A stretch of DNA of 61,950 nt from a virus. Below the pieces are notes generated by a model. That model did no database searches, was not told the origin of the DNA, and was given only the letters and a program-made list of their open reading frames with translations. This document shows positions 54,401 to 61,950 of this stretch, in pieces. The DNA is taken from positions 1 to 61,950 of IMG/VR virus record IMGVR_UViG_3300033145_000307. One strand, written 5' to 3'. The first letter of the stretch is position 1. Every line of letters starts with the position of its first letter. The position numbers and the translations under genes are program-made.

Positions 54401-57396
54401 AGGACTTCTTTGGGGACTGGCTTGCCTTCGGAGAGAGCTTTTTGGACAATAGCCCTGTGTGGCTTGTCTTTAATTTCAACATTTACCTTTAACGGTTTGC
54501 CAAGGATTTTACCTGCATACCATCGATGATATCCATCATCAACCTTAAATTTTCCATCCTCAAAAATAACATCTATTGGTTCAGACAAGTCTATGGTTTT
54601 GGCCCATTTGTTTTTACTTAAACCACTCTCACGTTGCTCCCTAACAACATCGTTATAGTCATCTTTCCACTTAATATTAAGTTTTTCTGGAGATAATGTT
54701 GTTATGTCTTCTCTTGCAAAGCCAAAAGCTGCACGATCTGTTTCTTCTATGCTCATCTCAGCATATTCACGACTTCTTGCCGTCATCTTCCAAGGCTCTT
54801 TCGCCTTCTCAGCAACAGGGGCGTTCTTGGATTCAGGCTTGACCTTTCTTGCTTCTCGCTTTTCAATAACCCGTTGCTTGGCCTTGGCTTGTTCAGAAAT
54901 TCGGGTAATGTCTGTTTTTGACGTTTTGTATCCTTCCGGTGTTACCCATCCGCTGTCAAGCACATCCACCGGATCAACCTTGGCCTTTTCCATCATTTGA
55001 ACATGCGTGGATAGCCCCCTATCAAACAAAACTGTCTTGTCTTTTAATTGGAGAGCAGGCCAATTTGTATCTGTTGGCAGCGTTGTTTTGCCCTTTATAA
55101 AAGTTTCAGGCTTAACCGCTACTTCTCCCTCTGGAAGTACAGCCGCACTCTCAACCTCTTTATAAATCTTCTCATATTCAGCCAGAATAGGCTTGAGCTT
55201 GGCCCTACGTTCTTCCTTTGGCATCCCCTGTGCATCAAGATCGGCCTTCAACCTTGCCATCATCTTCGAGGGATTCATCCAATCCTCAAGAGCCTTCAAT
55301 CCATGTTCTTCTACAATCCCCTCAAGTTCTTTCTTGACCCCCTTATTCCCTTCAAGAACACGCTGTTTAATCTGACCCATGCTTTCGTCATTGACCATTG
55401 TAGCATCTTTAATCTTTGATGCAGGGGTATCGGATGTAGGTTTGGGCTGATAGCCACCCCTCTGCACACTTCCAATTATCGGAAGCGTATCAAATTCATC
55501 AACCTTTATAGTCTGGCCGTCTTTAAGTATAAAATTCCCTTCTGTATCGCGTCCTACAACTTCATAGGTGTCTGGCTCTCCTGTAACACCGGATTCAACC
55601 TTATCGCCACGTCTAAGGTTCAAATCTCCTACCCTTTTAGAAATTCCAACCGTTTCCATTTCAGCAACAGCAGCTTTTTCTCCTTCTTCTTCAGACTTTT
55701 TTACATCTCGTTCAACAAGATATTCTTGAATTTCGGGAGCATATTGCTTTCTACCTTCTTCGGTTTTGAGTAGTTCAATAAGATCATCACCACCCTCTAT
55801 GTCATAGCCCTCGGCCTTAAGGCTTGCAGCTAAATCATCAACAGGAACACCTTTCTTTTGGCGAATTACCCGTTTCAGGTCGGGATATTGACGCATTTCA
55901 GAGACATTATATTCTGGCCCAAGTTTTACTCCACCCCCCTTTAAAATCCGGGAAACTAAATTTTGTGGTCCTGTCAGCTTTGGTTCCTTTATAGCCTCTT
56001 GCATTTTTCTGAACTTCTCAGCTTCCATTGCCTCACGCTCAACCGCTTCGGCTTCTTGGATACGTTCAGGGGATACAGTTTCAACCATCTCAGCACCAGA
56101 AGGCCCGAATTCTTCCCGTGCAAGTTCTTCCCGCATCTTGGCCCTTGCAGTCTCAGTAGCAGCGGCCTCATAGACTTCTGGCTTTACCGCTGGTTCAGCC
56201 CGTTCAATCAAAGCCTGAATTTCATCCACAAGGCCCATTTCCTGAATCTCAGGAGTTGCGATAGCCTCTTGTAAGTCAGCAACGGAAAGTTCGCCAGATT
56301 CAAGGCCGGTTCTTATGTTGTCGAGCATGGTTTGTTTTTGGGTGATCATGTCAGTTGCTACTTGTGCTTCTTGTTCGGGAGTGATCTCTGCTTGAGGTTG
56401 TCCTGTAAATATATTAAACCCTGTACCCATTGCAAACCCAACCAGAGTACCAGTTGCCCCCGCTTCTGGAACATTTTCCAATAAAGGCTTATCAAGGGCG
56501 GCATTAAGCCAAACCTGTTCTTGCATTGACTGCGGTAGTTCTTCAAAAAGCCCCTCTGAGAGACCCCCCCCGATGATTCTTTTCATAATGCCAACGCTCG
56601 TAACATTACTTCCGCCAGCCAAGAATGTATCTACGTCTACTATTCCTAATTTTTGAGCAACTCGGCCACCGACAAGGGCAAAAACTCCTGTGCCAAAACC
56701 AGATGCAACAGGGATTAATGACTCTTTAATGGTTAAAAGGCCATCTGGTGTTTGTTGTCTAATTTCTTCAGCCGCTCCGCCAGCACTGACGAGACCTTCG
56801 CCGATTGCTCCCGCTACTAATGGAGATGACACCACACCTTTTGCCAACAAGGCCCTTGCTCCCGCTGCACCACCTAACATTAAGGGTGCTGATTCGACTA
56901 CAGCATGACCAATGGTACTTGGGTGTTGCAGCATGGCCTTTCCCTTGCCGATAAAACCCCTTGCCCTTCCAACTTCTTCAGTTGCAGCTTTTTGTGCTGG
57001 AGAATAATATTGTCCCAAAAATTCTTTTGTTGCTTCTGGGTCATAACCTAAAGATTCAAGCGCCTTTCCAACATGTCCCAACGTAGGAATATCAGCCAAC
57101 CCCACCGCCGCTTCCCCAAGCCCAACCACACCCCTGCCAGCTGATATAGCAACGTCTTTTAATGTCCCCCCAACTGTCCTGCCTGGAACCTCTTCGGGCG
57201 ACGGGACTCTTAAATTAGTATTGACAAAATTAGCAACAGTACTCCGTTGTTCAGCTTCAGGCAGACCACGAAACTCATCGTCACCATATTCATCGGCAAA
57301 ATAATCGCCTACGACTTGCTGTTGTCTCTGCGGTGATAATTGCTGAAACTCAGAATCTTGCAGCCAACCTTGAACATTTTCATCAAATTCGGGCAT
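51412..57396 (-). CDS. Large polyvalent protein with a ParB-like nuclease domain, 1994 aa
   Basis: N-terminal about 75-330: Gly/Ala-rich membrane-active helices (SAGRGVVGLGEAAVGL, GAAGARALLAKGVV), as in ejection proteins. About 890-985: a ParB-like domain with 'KIDLSEPIDVIFEDGKFKVD' (approximate) and 'DDGYHRWYAGKILG', matching the D-G-x-H-R-x-x-A motif. A Lys/Pro-rich linker lies near 1170-1215. About 1215-1994 is helical, with 'YMLKTFTLKQFDAFRNEAYN' and a coiled-coil basic end. Polyvalent proteins enter the host with phage DNA and act on it there. Three small ejection-like genes lie upstream in the same operon. Confidence 0.8.
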   Translation of the reverse strand: MPEFDENVQGWLQDSEFQQLSPQRQQQVVGDYFADEYGDDEFRGLPEAEQRSTVANFVNTNLRVPSPEEVPGRTVGGTLKDVAISAGRGVVGLGEAAVGLADIPTLGHVGKALESLGYDPEATKEFLGQYYSPAQKAATEEVGRARGFIGKGKAMLQHPSTIGHAVVESAPLMLGGAAGARALLAKGVVSSPLVAGAIGEGLVSAGGAAEEIRQQTPDGLLTIKESLIPVASGFGTGVFALVGGRVAQKLGIVDVDTFLAGGSNVTSVGIMKRIIGGGLSEGLFEELPQSMQEQVWLNAALDKPLLENVPEAGATGTLVGFAMGTGFNIFTGQPQAEITPEQEAQVATDMITQKQTMLDNIRTGLESGELSVADLQEAIATPEIQEMGLVDEIQALIERAEPAVKPEVYEAAATETARAKMREELAREEFGPSGAEMVETVSPERIQEAEAVEREAMEAEKFRKMQEAIKEPKLTGPQNLVSRILKGGGVKLGPEYNVSEMRQYPDLKRVIRQKKGVPVDDLAASLKAEGYDIEGGDDLIELLKTEEGRKQYAPEIQEYLVERDVKKSEEEGEKAAVAEMETVGISKRVGDLNLRRGDKVESGVTGEPDTYEVVGRDTEGNFILKDGQTIKVDEFDTLPIIGSVQRGGYQPKPTSDTPASKIKDATMVNDESMGQIKQRVLEGNKGVKKELEGIVEEHGLKALEDWMNPSKMMARLKADLDAQGMPKEERRAKLKPILAEYEKIYKEVESAAVLPEGEVAVKPETFIKGKTTLPTDTNWPALQLKDKTVLFDRGLSTHVQMMEKAKVDPVDVLDSGWVTPEGYKTSKTDITRISEQAKAKQRVIEKREARKVKPESKNAPVAEKAKEPWKMTARSREYAEMSIEETDRAAFGFAREDITTLSPEKLNIKWKDDYNDVVREQRESGLSKNKWAKTIDLSEPIDVIFEDGKFKVDDGYHRWYAGKILGKPLKVNVEIKDKPHRAIVQKALSEGKPVPKEVLAEYPDLKPKEAPSAKETVTATEKPKPGRAWVKGQWRPIITAREITRKGKKFGKIEVTLPNGKKVLLEKDDIDVWPGETKVVKTEPVSDAKTRLKSKLKEQRGSFSLKSKEGPAVLEDLVIVGKDVINQGHDTYTKFAKQMKSVLSDVWEKIRRAMERVFRMAKKALKSERGAITIEGKAKPPKVEVKPKEKPVVKPAVKKPSVGVQKVLAVIKKKERPAPTTEAEYTANRKDARNIKLAVATNARRVKSEIAEGVDKFLGAISTRLGNISPKLKYKLRRLDFDINKRFAANTKAVLPLLKKAKKMSRADYADWDLARKNSDLGKLESLITKYAMQKEYMAYRKVLDGLRKEAIDVGLEIGEIEEYAPRILKDSRGFLTAIGKAEEWPIYSRRIQERAVELGISIAEMTPDMKADIISNMIIGGRTGLGGISATKTRKLKKIPAYLNKYYMDSDAALMYHMHSMRKGIEARRFFGKIPKKVAEMRRRLHNAQSLMRELKKKMRGDISAKEREKLQQKWNTWFGLEKEYTAYIERYALQRDYTDNIGTYVSELIANEEIGAKDERIVNEILNARFHERGMKGVLQAYKNLSYIDTMGSPVSALTQIGDLAWAAYEGGLIRTLKYAYRSAKGKSRITKEDVGVERIAQEFADSGTLGNAVSWVFKAVGLEKIDSIGKEALLNTAHEKYQDQARKNPAQLKKKLHPIFEAETDSVIDDLVNNEITDNVKLLVYSRLLDFQPVALSEMPQKYLEGGNGRLFYMLKTFTLKQFDAFRNEAYNKIKKGDRAEKIEGMKNFIRLASFFVLANAGADELKDWILGRKTDFSDRMVDNFLRLMGVSKFVTWKARTEGVGSALTRQILFPVKFVDAAGKDIITAGDEKGLEVLGSVPLIGKLAYWHFGRGSLKREDLWDRRFRKRKAKLNKTKDKLAISQNKSEFRVKYKEELSELRKINRLQGKLNKLRKRINRLKSKEETPANTKRILQLEKKRTETIKKFLKE

Positions 57397-57397
57397 A

Positions 57398-58165
57398 TTA
57401 GAATTCTCCGCCTGCTCCGCCTGTATAATAGTCTTTCCAGTTTTTTAATTTGGTGGTACGTTTTTTCACAGGAACCCTTGGGGGCAATATCTCTTGCTCC
57501 ATCGCAAACTCTTCCAAAGTAGTTGCCTCTGTTTCTCCATCATATTTGGCTTGCCTAAAATCTTTGCTCAGATTGCGTCTTTGAGTCGGAGATAAATCGG
57601 CAATGGTTTTGGGTCGGATGGGAAGTTTTTCGGTTACGCCCTTCAATGGCCCCTTAAAGCCAAGCGCCATCTTTTTCCCTTTGGTTGTAATCCCAAAGTA
57701 ATTTCCATCCTTATCTTGCTCAATGGCATGCAATTTTGGAGACAGTTCTTTAATCAGTTCAAAATTATTCATCAACATTCTATTAGTAGTCTTGATGGTT
57801 GCAGTTCCACTTTCATTGATTTGCGTTCTATCTCCTGGCAACCGTTCAATAAGCTCCCTTGTTGCATCCTCGCCAATTATATCTCCTAATACATCAAAAT
57901 CCACTTCAGCATTAAGCCAGCCCTGCTTTTTTTCCTCCTCAGAAACTTGGATGTTGAGCAATTTCATCTTTTGTCCATGTTCTTCGGTTTCCATCCCAAG
58001 GCGTTCTTTCTGCATCCCAAGCCCTGTCATACGAGCCTCATGGCCTAACTGCATGGTTTCTCTCTGAAGTCCTGCCTGTGCCCTTCTTGACAAGCCACGC
58101 TCAAGAGTTCCACTTATTCGTCCAAGTTCTTCTCGTACTGGTCTATACGGATCACCATATGGCAT
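57398..58165 (-). CDS. Ejection-type internal virion protein, 255 aa
   Basis: Helical and charged in the first 75 residues (SRRAQAGLQRETMQLGHEAR), then a mixed domain with 'DVLGDIIGEDATRELIERLP', and a basic C-terminus. It directly precedes the 1994-aa protein and follows the Gly/Ala-rich protein. Both begin 'MP[YF]G', hinting at a shared packaging or interaction start. Podoviruses carry several inner proteins ejected before DNA; inferred here from position and composition. Confidence 0.65.
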   Translation of the reverse strand: MPYGDPYRPVREELGRISGTLERGLSRRAQAGLQRETMQLGHEARMTGLGMQKERLGMETEEHGQKMKLLNIQVSEEEKKQGWLNAEVDFDVLGDIIGEDATRELIERLPGDRTQINESGTATIKTTNRMLMNNFELIKELSPKLHAIEQDKDGNYFGITTKGKKMALGFKGPLKGVTEKLPIRPKTIADLSPTQRRNLSKDFRQAKYDGETEATTLEEFAMEQEILPPRVPVKKRTTKLKNWKDYYTGGAGGEF

Positions 58166-58180
58166 TAGAATATCTCCTTA

Positions 58181-59203
58181 TTAGAAGCCAAGTTTGTCGC
58201 CCCAGTCTTTAATTTTGTCCCTAATTCTTCGGGCTTCTCTTTTGGCTTTATCTCTAACCCTTCTTGCTTCGTCAGCAGCTTTGCCAGCCGTTCTTTTTGC
58301 TTCAGCGGCTACTTTATCGGCTTGTAGCTTATCAGCAATTCTTTTTGCCTCTCTTGCTACCGACTCGGTTTGTCCGCCTACGAGACCGACACCGGCACCC
58401 GTTGCAATTCCAGGAATTACTCCGGGAACGCCACCTGCGAACATACCATATCCAGCACCAAACTGTGCGCCCCTGGCTCCATGTCGAACCGCCGGAATAT
58501 CACTTCTTCTTGACCGATAAAATTCCCTTCTGATTCTTGGAGCTTCAGACTCAAGAACTCCAACTGCGGCTCCCGTTGCAGCACCAACGCCTGTGCCTAT
58601 GCCTGGAACGACAGAGCCGATTGCAGCCCCTTGTGCGCCCCTGGTTAAAGCCAACTCGCCAGTCTTCCATTCTTTTTTCCCACCAACTTCTCTCTCTGCC
58701 AATTCCAAGGCTTTTCTTTTTGTATAGGCTTGGTGTAGGGCTTCAATTCCAGCAACCGTTGCCCCTGCCCCTGCGTATCCAGCAAATCCTGGTCCTGCCG
58801 AAACCGCCGGTCCAGGTGCGGCCCCTCCAGCGGCAGGGGTTAGTCCAGTTCTTGCAAGATCGGCGGTTCCTGCCGCACCGGGCAAAAATTCCTTTATTGC
58901 CAAAGCCCCCTGAACACCAAGAGATCCACCTGCTATTTGGGTGGCAAGCTCTCCCTGTTTCATGGCTTCTTCTGCCTGTTCCGCTGACAACTCCTGCCCT
59001 TCTTCTGCAAGCGTCAAGCCCTCTTCTTGGGTGGCAAGCTCACGTTCTCGCAACCCCTTTTCTCTTTCTGCCGCTTGATATGCTCTCAACCCTGGAATAT
59101 AGGATTCAATATATTCTCGCATCATCCGTCTATAATCAGGCCGCCTGCCCGTCATTCCAGAAACTTGTCTCCCCATTCGTGGTGGTACATATCCAAATGG
59201 CAT
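58181..59203 (-). CDS. Gly/Ala-rich ejection-type protein, 340 aa
   Basis: Glycine-zipper-like repeats (about residues 180-285, 'GAAIGSVVPGIGTGVGAATG', 'GMFAGGVPGVIPGIATGAGV') can insert in membranes; the ends are charged helices (C-terminus RRVRDKAKREARRIRDKIKD). This is typical of podovirus proteins that form a channel across the envelope during DNA ejection. Stable helical segment 'GLRERELATQEEGLTLAEEG' lies near the N-terminus. Confidence 0.65.
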   Translation of the reverse strand: MPFGYVPPRMGRQVSGMTGRRPDYRRMMREYIESYIPGLRAYQAAEREKGLRERELATQEEGLTLAEEGQELSAEQAEEAMKQGELATQIAGGSLGVQGALAIKEFLPGAAGTADLARTGLTPAAGGAAPGPAVSAGPGFAGYAGAGATVAGIEALHQAYTKRKALELAEREVGGKKEWKTGELALTRGAQGAAIGSVVPGIGTGVGAATGAAVGVLESEAPRIRREFYRSRRSDIPAVRHGARGAQFGAGYGMFAGGVPGVIPGIATGAGVGLVGGQTESVAREAKRIADKLQADKVAAEAKRTAGKAADEARRVRDKAKREARRIRDKIKDWGDKLGF

Positions 59204-59204
59204 T

Positions 59205-59618
59205 TTATTCGCTCCTCATTCCTTTAATTTCGGCTATATATTGTTGCATAAGCTGTCTGTCTCTTTTCGCTGTCTCCTGTTCCTGCCAGCCCTGAAGGCC
59301 GGATAGTGCTACGTTCGCAACACCAAGACCAGTAGCCCACGGAGCAAGTTGCTTGCCCTTCTCAAGTTGCTTTCTGCCAATATCCAAGGCCCCACGTTTT
59401 AAGCCAAGAGATCGCTTCCGAAGACCAAGCCCTCTTTCAGCCAAGCCCTGTTCCATTTCTCCGACTTGCCCTCTTACCTCTGCCGAAACTCTTGGAGTAA
59501 TGTAAGACCGCATAGCCCCTGATACGTCCATGTCAGCAGGACTTCTTCCTGTTGCTATGGCCTTCTGTTGCGCTGGCCTCCATACGTCAAGCATGAATCG
59601 TTTAAAGTGATCTGCCAT
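59205..59618 (-). CDS. Small ejection-type protein, 137 aa
   Basis: Helical and basic: 'FKRFMLDVWRPAQQKAIATG', a Gly/Leu-rich repeat 'GLAERGLGLRKRSLGLKRGA', and 'APWATGLGVANVALSGLQGW'. It starts the ejection cassette after the 1052-aa structural gene. Probably an internal virion protein; family not assigned. Confidence 0.6.
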   Translation of the reverse strand: MADHFKRFMLDVWRPAQQKAIATGRSPADMDVSGAMRSYITPRVSAEVRGQVGEMEQGLAERGLGLRKRSLGLKRGALDIGRKQLEKGKQLAPWATGLGVANVALSGLQGWQEQETAKRDRQLMQQYIAEIKGMRSE

Positions 59619-59628
59619 AATTTTCTCC

Positions 59629-61950
59629 TTAGTGCCTACTGCCGATTGTTACTCCGACACGTTCTATGCCATAAAGCAAGCCAAAGGCTATGGGTTCAAA
59701 TCCATCAGTTTTATCATCCGTCGTACATTCAAACTTGAATTGATGACTCAGGCCCAACTTGTCCGGCACTTGAATGTGAGAACTATATCTATATCCCGTA
59801 GAATACATTGGAACATCTGTGAGAGTTGTCCATGTTTCGTTGCCGTCTGAACGATGCTTGACCGTAACAGAATCACTATCGCCCGTATTTTTTGCCTCAC
59901 ATATTAACTGTAAGTATCTTACCCTTGTGATGTCCCACATGGACTTGGTAAGCCACAGGTCTTTGAGCGTAACAGACTGCGCTATTGCTGTCCCATCATA
60001 TGTCGTTCCATTCTCGTTTCGTCTGATATAGCCATCGGAAAACCCAAGATAGGTATATTGCGCCCCATCCGTGTCCTCTACCATGAAAGCGCACTGAGGA
60101 TATGAAGGCGGGACTTTCTTAAACCATTTCTTGCGTAACAGGTCATATGCCAGCCAGACATTGTTCGTTGTCTGACCAGAACCAGATGGGATTAAAAGGT
60201 TATACTCCTTGAGCAACGGGTCAAAAAATCCAACCGATACATCTATTGCAGCATAATTGACACACCTGCTATCGTTCGGGTCAAAGTAAACCTCCATTCC
60301 TTCAATCGGGGCCAAGATAGATCCGTCTGAGATCATAGGCCCAGAGTAGGATAACCACATCGCAATATTTCTACGGAACTCTGCCTCAGTTTCGTACCCA
60401 ATCTCGCATGTTGCCATCGTAAATGGAGCGCAACAACCAATGGTATCGGAAAGTTGATTCTTGGCAAATGCCCCCTCGCCCGATACCGCATATCCGCTTA
60501 ATGCCCATGTTTCAGAATTTTTACAAAGAATCGCAAAATTATAAATTGAACTGCCAAAGCGATTGTATAATCCAATACCAGCAATTAACGCTTCGGCACT
60601 TCCAAAGTTCAGGGTAGTAGAGTCGCTACCATTATATACATCCGGTAAATCAGCCGCACTGACAAGCACGGATTCTGGGAAACCGTCACGATTGCACAGC
60701 AAGACCCTGTTCTGGAAATTTACAGCGAATTGATGGGCTGGAACCTTTGGCGGAGCCGCAATCCCTGTTATAGAATAAACCTCAACTTCAGCATCTAATG
60801 TTTGGTCAAATGAAAGATAATAATAATAAAATTCACCCCCACCATTCATGCCTTGAGAAAACTCAGTTCCACGGGTAGGCGGAGTAAAGGAAATTACCCC
60901 ATTTATTGCAAAGCTGATTGCCCCCGTACTTGTTCCGTCACTTTTCCCAGATACAGCAACCCACGAATCACCGTCCCAATACTTGACAGTAAGCGTAGTT
61001 GAGGCAGTCGTATTGTTCTTCCCAGTAACAAATGTAATACCGAACCCTTGCTGTGGTTCAACAAATCCCAATAAAATATAATCCGAGGATGTTTGGCTAT
61101 CAAAAACAGCCACGGTAGTCGTAACGGGGTCGTTTACTTCAATGGTATAGTCTGTATATACCGTGCTTAAGGATTTTTTACAGGCGGCTACTGGATCGTC
61201 TTCTTCTGACCAAACATTTTTAATGGTCTGGAAAGGGGCATCTACCGTAACATACGAAATTGTAGCAGTTCCAGCGGACAACACAAACCGATACCAATAA
61301 TAAATTCGACCCTCCAAATGTTTCGGTTCAGACGTTGCTTCGGTAGAAGCCCATGTGATTGTTCCAGTCTGAGCAAGTGAGATTCCGCCAGAGGCCGTAT
61401 TGTCAGTTTCGGTCAAGGCAGACCACGCACTTCCTGTCCATTCGTCAAACTGAATATTGGAGGCGGTATCGTTTGCAGTTTTTACATATATTTTAACTCC
61501 TTGAAGGGGACGAACTGAACCAATTACCCCATAAAGATACGGAGTCCCGATGCTTGCAACTTCTTCGCTGGTATCAAGGGTATTTTGAATCTGGTCAGTA
61601 AAGTCTCTTTTGTCTGTTACTGCTTCTGCAACTGCGGCAGTTGAAAGCAAAAACGCAGCACATCGGTGTTCCTTTCCGCCCCAAATTAATGATTCTTCTC
61701 CATTACAATAAATTACATTGCCTTGGGGAGCGGAAGAAAAACGGCCTTGCGTTACAGTCGTTGGGTCAGTATAAAGAACAGTATCATTAAAATTGCCTTG
61801 ATCGGGAATAGCGGTTTCGTTATAAAAAATCACAGAAACATTAGAATCGTTTTCGGATTGTACCAACACATACGCTTGCGCTGGCTGATCTTTCTTGAAG
61901 TAAAATCCGGTTAAAATATTATCATATACATCCCCTGAAAGATTTGAGAT
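59629..61950 (-). CDS. Exported structural protein, C-terminal part (gene spans the circular junction)
   Basis: It continues the gene that starts at 951: no stop occurs between the right edge and 59629, and the frame is the same through the 114-base repeat. The part here (about residues 280-1052) is beta-rich, with repeated modules 'WTGSAWSALTETDNT' and 'YWDGDSWVAVSGKSDGTSTG', then 'GIGLYNRFGSSIYNFAIL' and 'CKNSETWALSG', a pattern seen in podovirus tail hub or stabilisation proteins. A start codon at 61869 is internal and should not be used. Confidence 0.82.
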   Translation of the reverse strand: MSNLSGDVYDNILTGFYFKKDQPAQAYVLVQSENDSNVSVIFYNETAIPDQGNFNDTVLYTDPTTVTQGRFSSAPQGNVIYCNGEESLIWGGKEHRCAAFLLSTAAVAEAVTDKRDFTDQIQNTLDTSEEVASIGTPYLYGVIGSVRPLQGVKIYVKTANDTASNIQFDEWTGSAWSALTETDNTASGGISLAQTGTITWASTEATSEPKHLEGRIYYWYRFVLSAGTATISYVTVDAPFQTIKNVWSEEDDPVAACKKSLSTVYTDYTIEVNDPVTTTVAVFDSQTSSDYILLGFVEPQQGFGITFVTGKNNTTASTTLTVKYWDGDSWVAVSGKSDGTSTGAISFAINGVISFTPPTRGTEFSQGMNGGGEFYYYYLSFDQTLDAEVEVYSITGIAAPPKVPAHQFAVNFQNRVLLCNRDGFPESVLVSAADLPDVYNGSDSTTLNFGSAEALIAGIGLYNRFGSSIYNFAILCKNSETWALSGYAVSGEGAFAKNQLSDTIGCCAPFTMATCEIGYETEAEFRRNIAMWLSYSGPMISDGSILAPIEGMEVYFDPNDSRCVNYAAIDVSVGFFDPLLKEYNLLIPSGSGQTTNNVWLAYDLLRKKWFKKVPPSYPQCAFMVEDTDGAQYTYLGFSDGYIRRNENGTTYDGTAIAQSVTLKDLWLTKSMWDITRVRYLQLICEAKNTGDSDSVTVKHRSDGNETWTTLTDVPMYSTGYRYSSHIQVPDKLGLSHQFKFECTTDDKTDGFEPIAFGLLYGIERVGVTIGSRH
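61837..61950. repeat. Terminal direct repeat, right copy
   Basis: Identical to positions 1-114. It shows that the window closes into a circle of 61,836 unique bases. Confidence 0.95.

Noticed and set aside
53492-54529. Long plus-strand frames opposite the polyvalent protein gene
   Set aside because: They mirror the codon pattern of the minus-strand gene, lack ribosome sites and oppose the operon direction.
58537-59295. 252-aa plus-strand frame rich in Leu/Gln/Pro
   Set aside because: Low-complexity shadow of the Gly/Ala-rich ejection protein on the other strand.
59629-61869. Stand-alone 746-aa gene starting at 61869
   Set aside because: The frame stays open through the repeat and joins the N-terminal part with a signal peptide at 951; 61869 is an internal Met-type codon.

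Overview
The window is a complete, circularly closed tailed-phage genome (class Caudoviricetes, podovirus-like). The first 114 bases are repeated exactly at the right end, so about 61.8 kb is unique, and one 1052-codon structural gene runs across the junction. There is no integrase, recognisable lysogeny module, plasmid partition system or rRNA. Portal, scaffold, major capsid protein, large terminase, an adaptor, Gly/Ala-rich ejection-type proteins, a giant polyvalent protein, a tail spike and a lysis cassette are present. No tail sheath, tape measure or long-tail tube gene was recognised. The host is probably a Gram-negative bacterium: the phage encodes a lipoprotein, a DUF481-type outer-membrane barrel, an O-antigen polymerase/ligase-like membrane protein, a Tat-signal protein and many Sec signal peptides. 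I cannot name the host.

Layout (circular). Late block, minus strand, from about 20910 down through position 1/61836 to 45342: a 125-aa gene, a FliA/WhiG-like sigma factor, TerL, a secreted beta-rich protein, the Wzy/WaaL-like protein, small membrane and zinc proteins, the Tat protein, portal, an FmdB-like zinc ribbon, a terminator, scaffold, capsid, two tandem decoration-like paralogues, adaptor genes, a run of exported structural proteins with a GroES-like gene among them, ejection proteins, a 1994-aa polyvalent protein, a 1270-aa spike, the outer-membrane protein, a holin candidate, an M15 peptidase and a DUF1353 protein. Early leftward block 25088-21042: HTH regulator, replication-type winged-helix protein, small-terminase-like protein, two tRNAs and many tiny zinc or membrane proteins, closed by a terminator at 20967-21005. 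Early rightward block 25379-28001: small proteins and a radical SAM enzyme, closed by a terminator. Large leftward block 43510-28108: SAM-dependent transferase-like protein, HTH and zinc proteins, lipoprotein and periplasmic protein, RecE-like nuclease and RecT annealase, acyl carrier protein, RuvC-like resolvase, DNA methyltransferase, replication protein and a small protein with an SSB-like tip. Rightward block 43923-45358: DUF5131 protein and small proteins behind a strong promoter and a structured leader.

How it may work together (inference): the host replisome is recruited, since no DNA polymerase, helicase or primase was recognised. RecE/RecT-type recombination and a RuvC-type resolvase process the DNA. 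The phage sigma factor may redirect host RNA polymerase to late genes. The most unusual theme is the cell envelope: at least five proteins of the tail/structural block, the spike, and several accessory proteins carry export signals, alongside an outer-membrane barrel, a lipoprotein, a Tat substrate and a polysaccharide polymerase-like protein.
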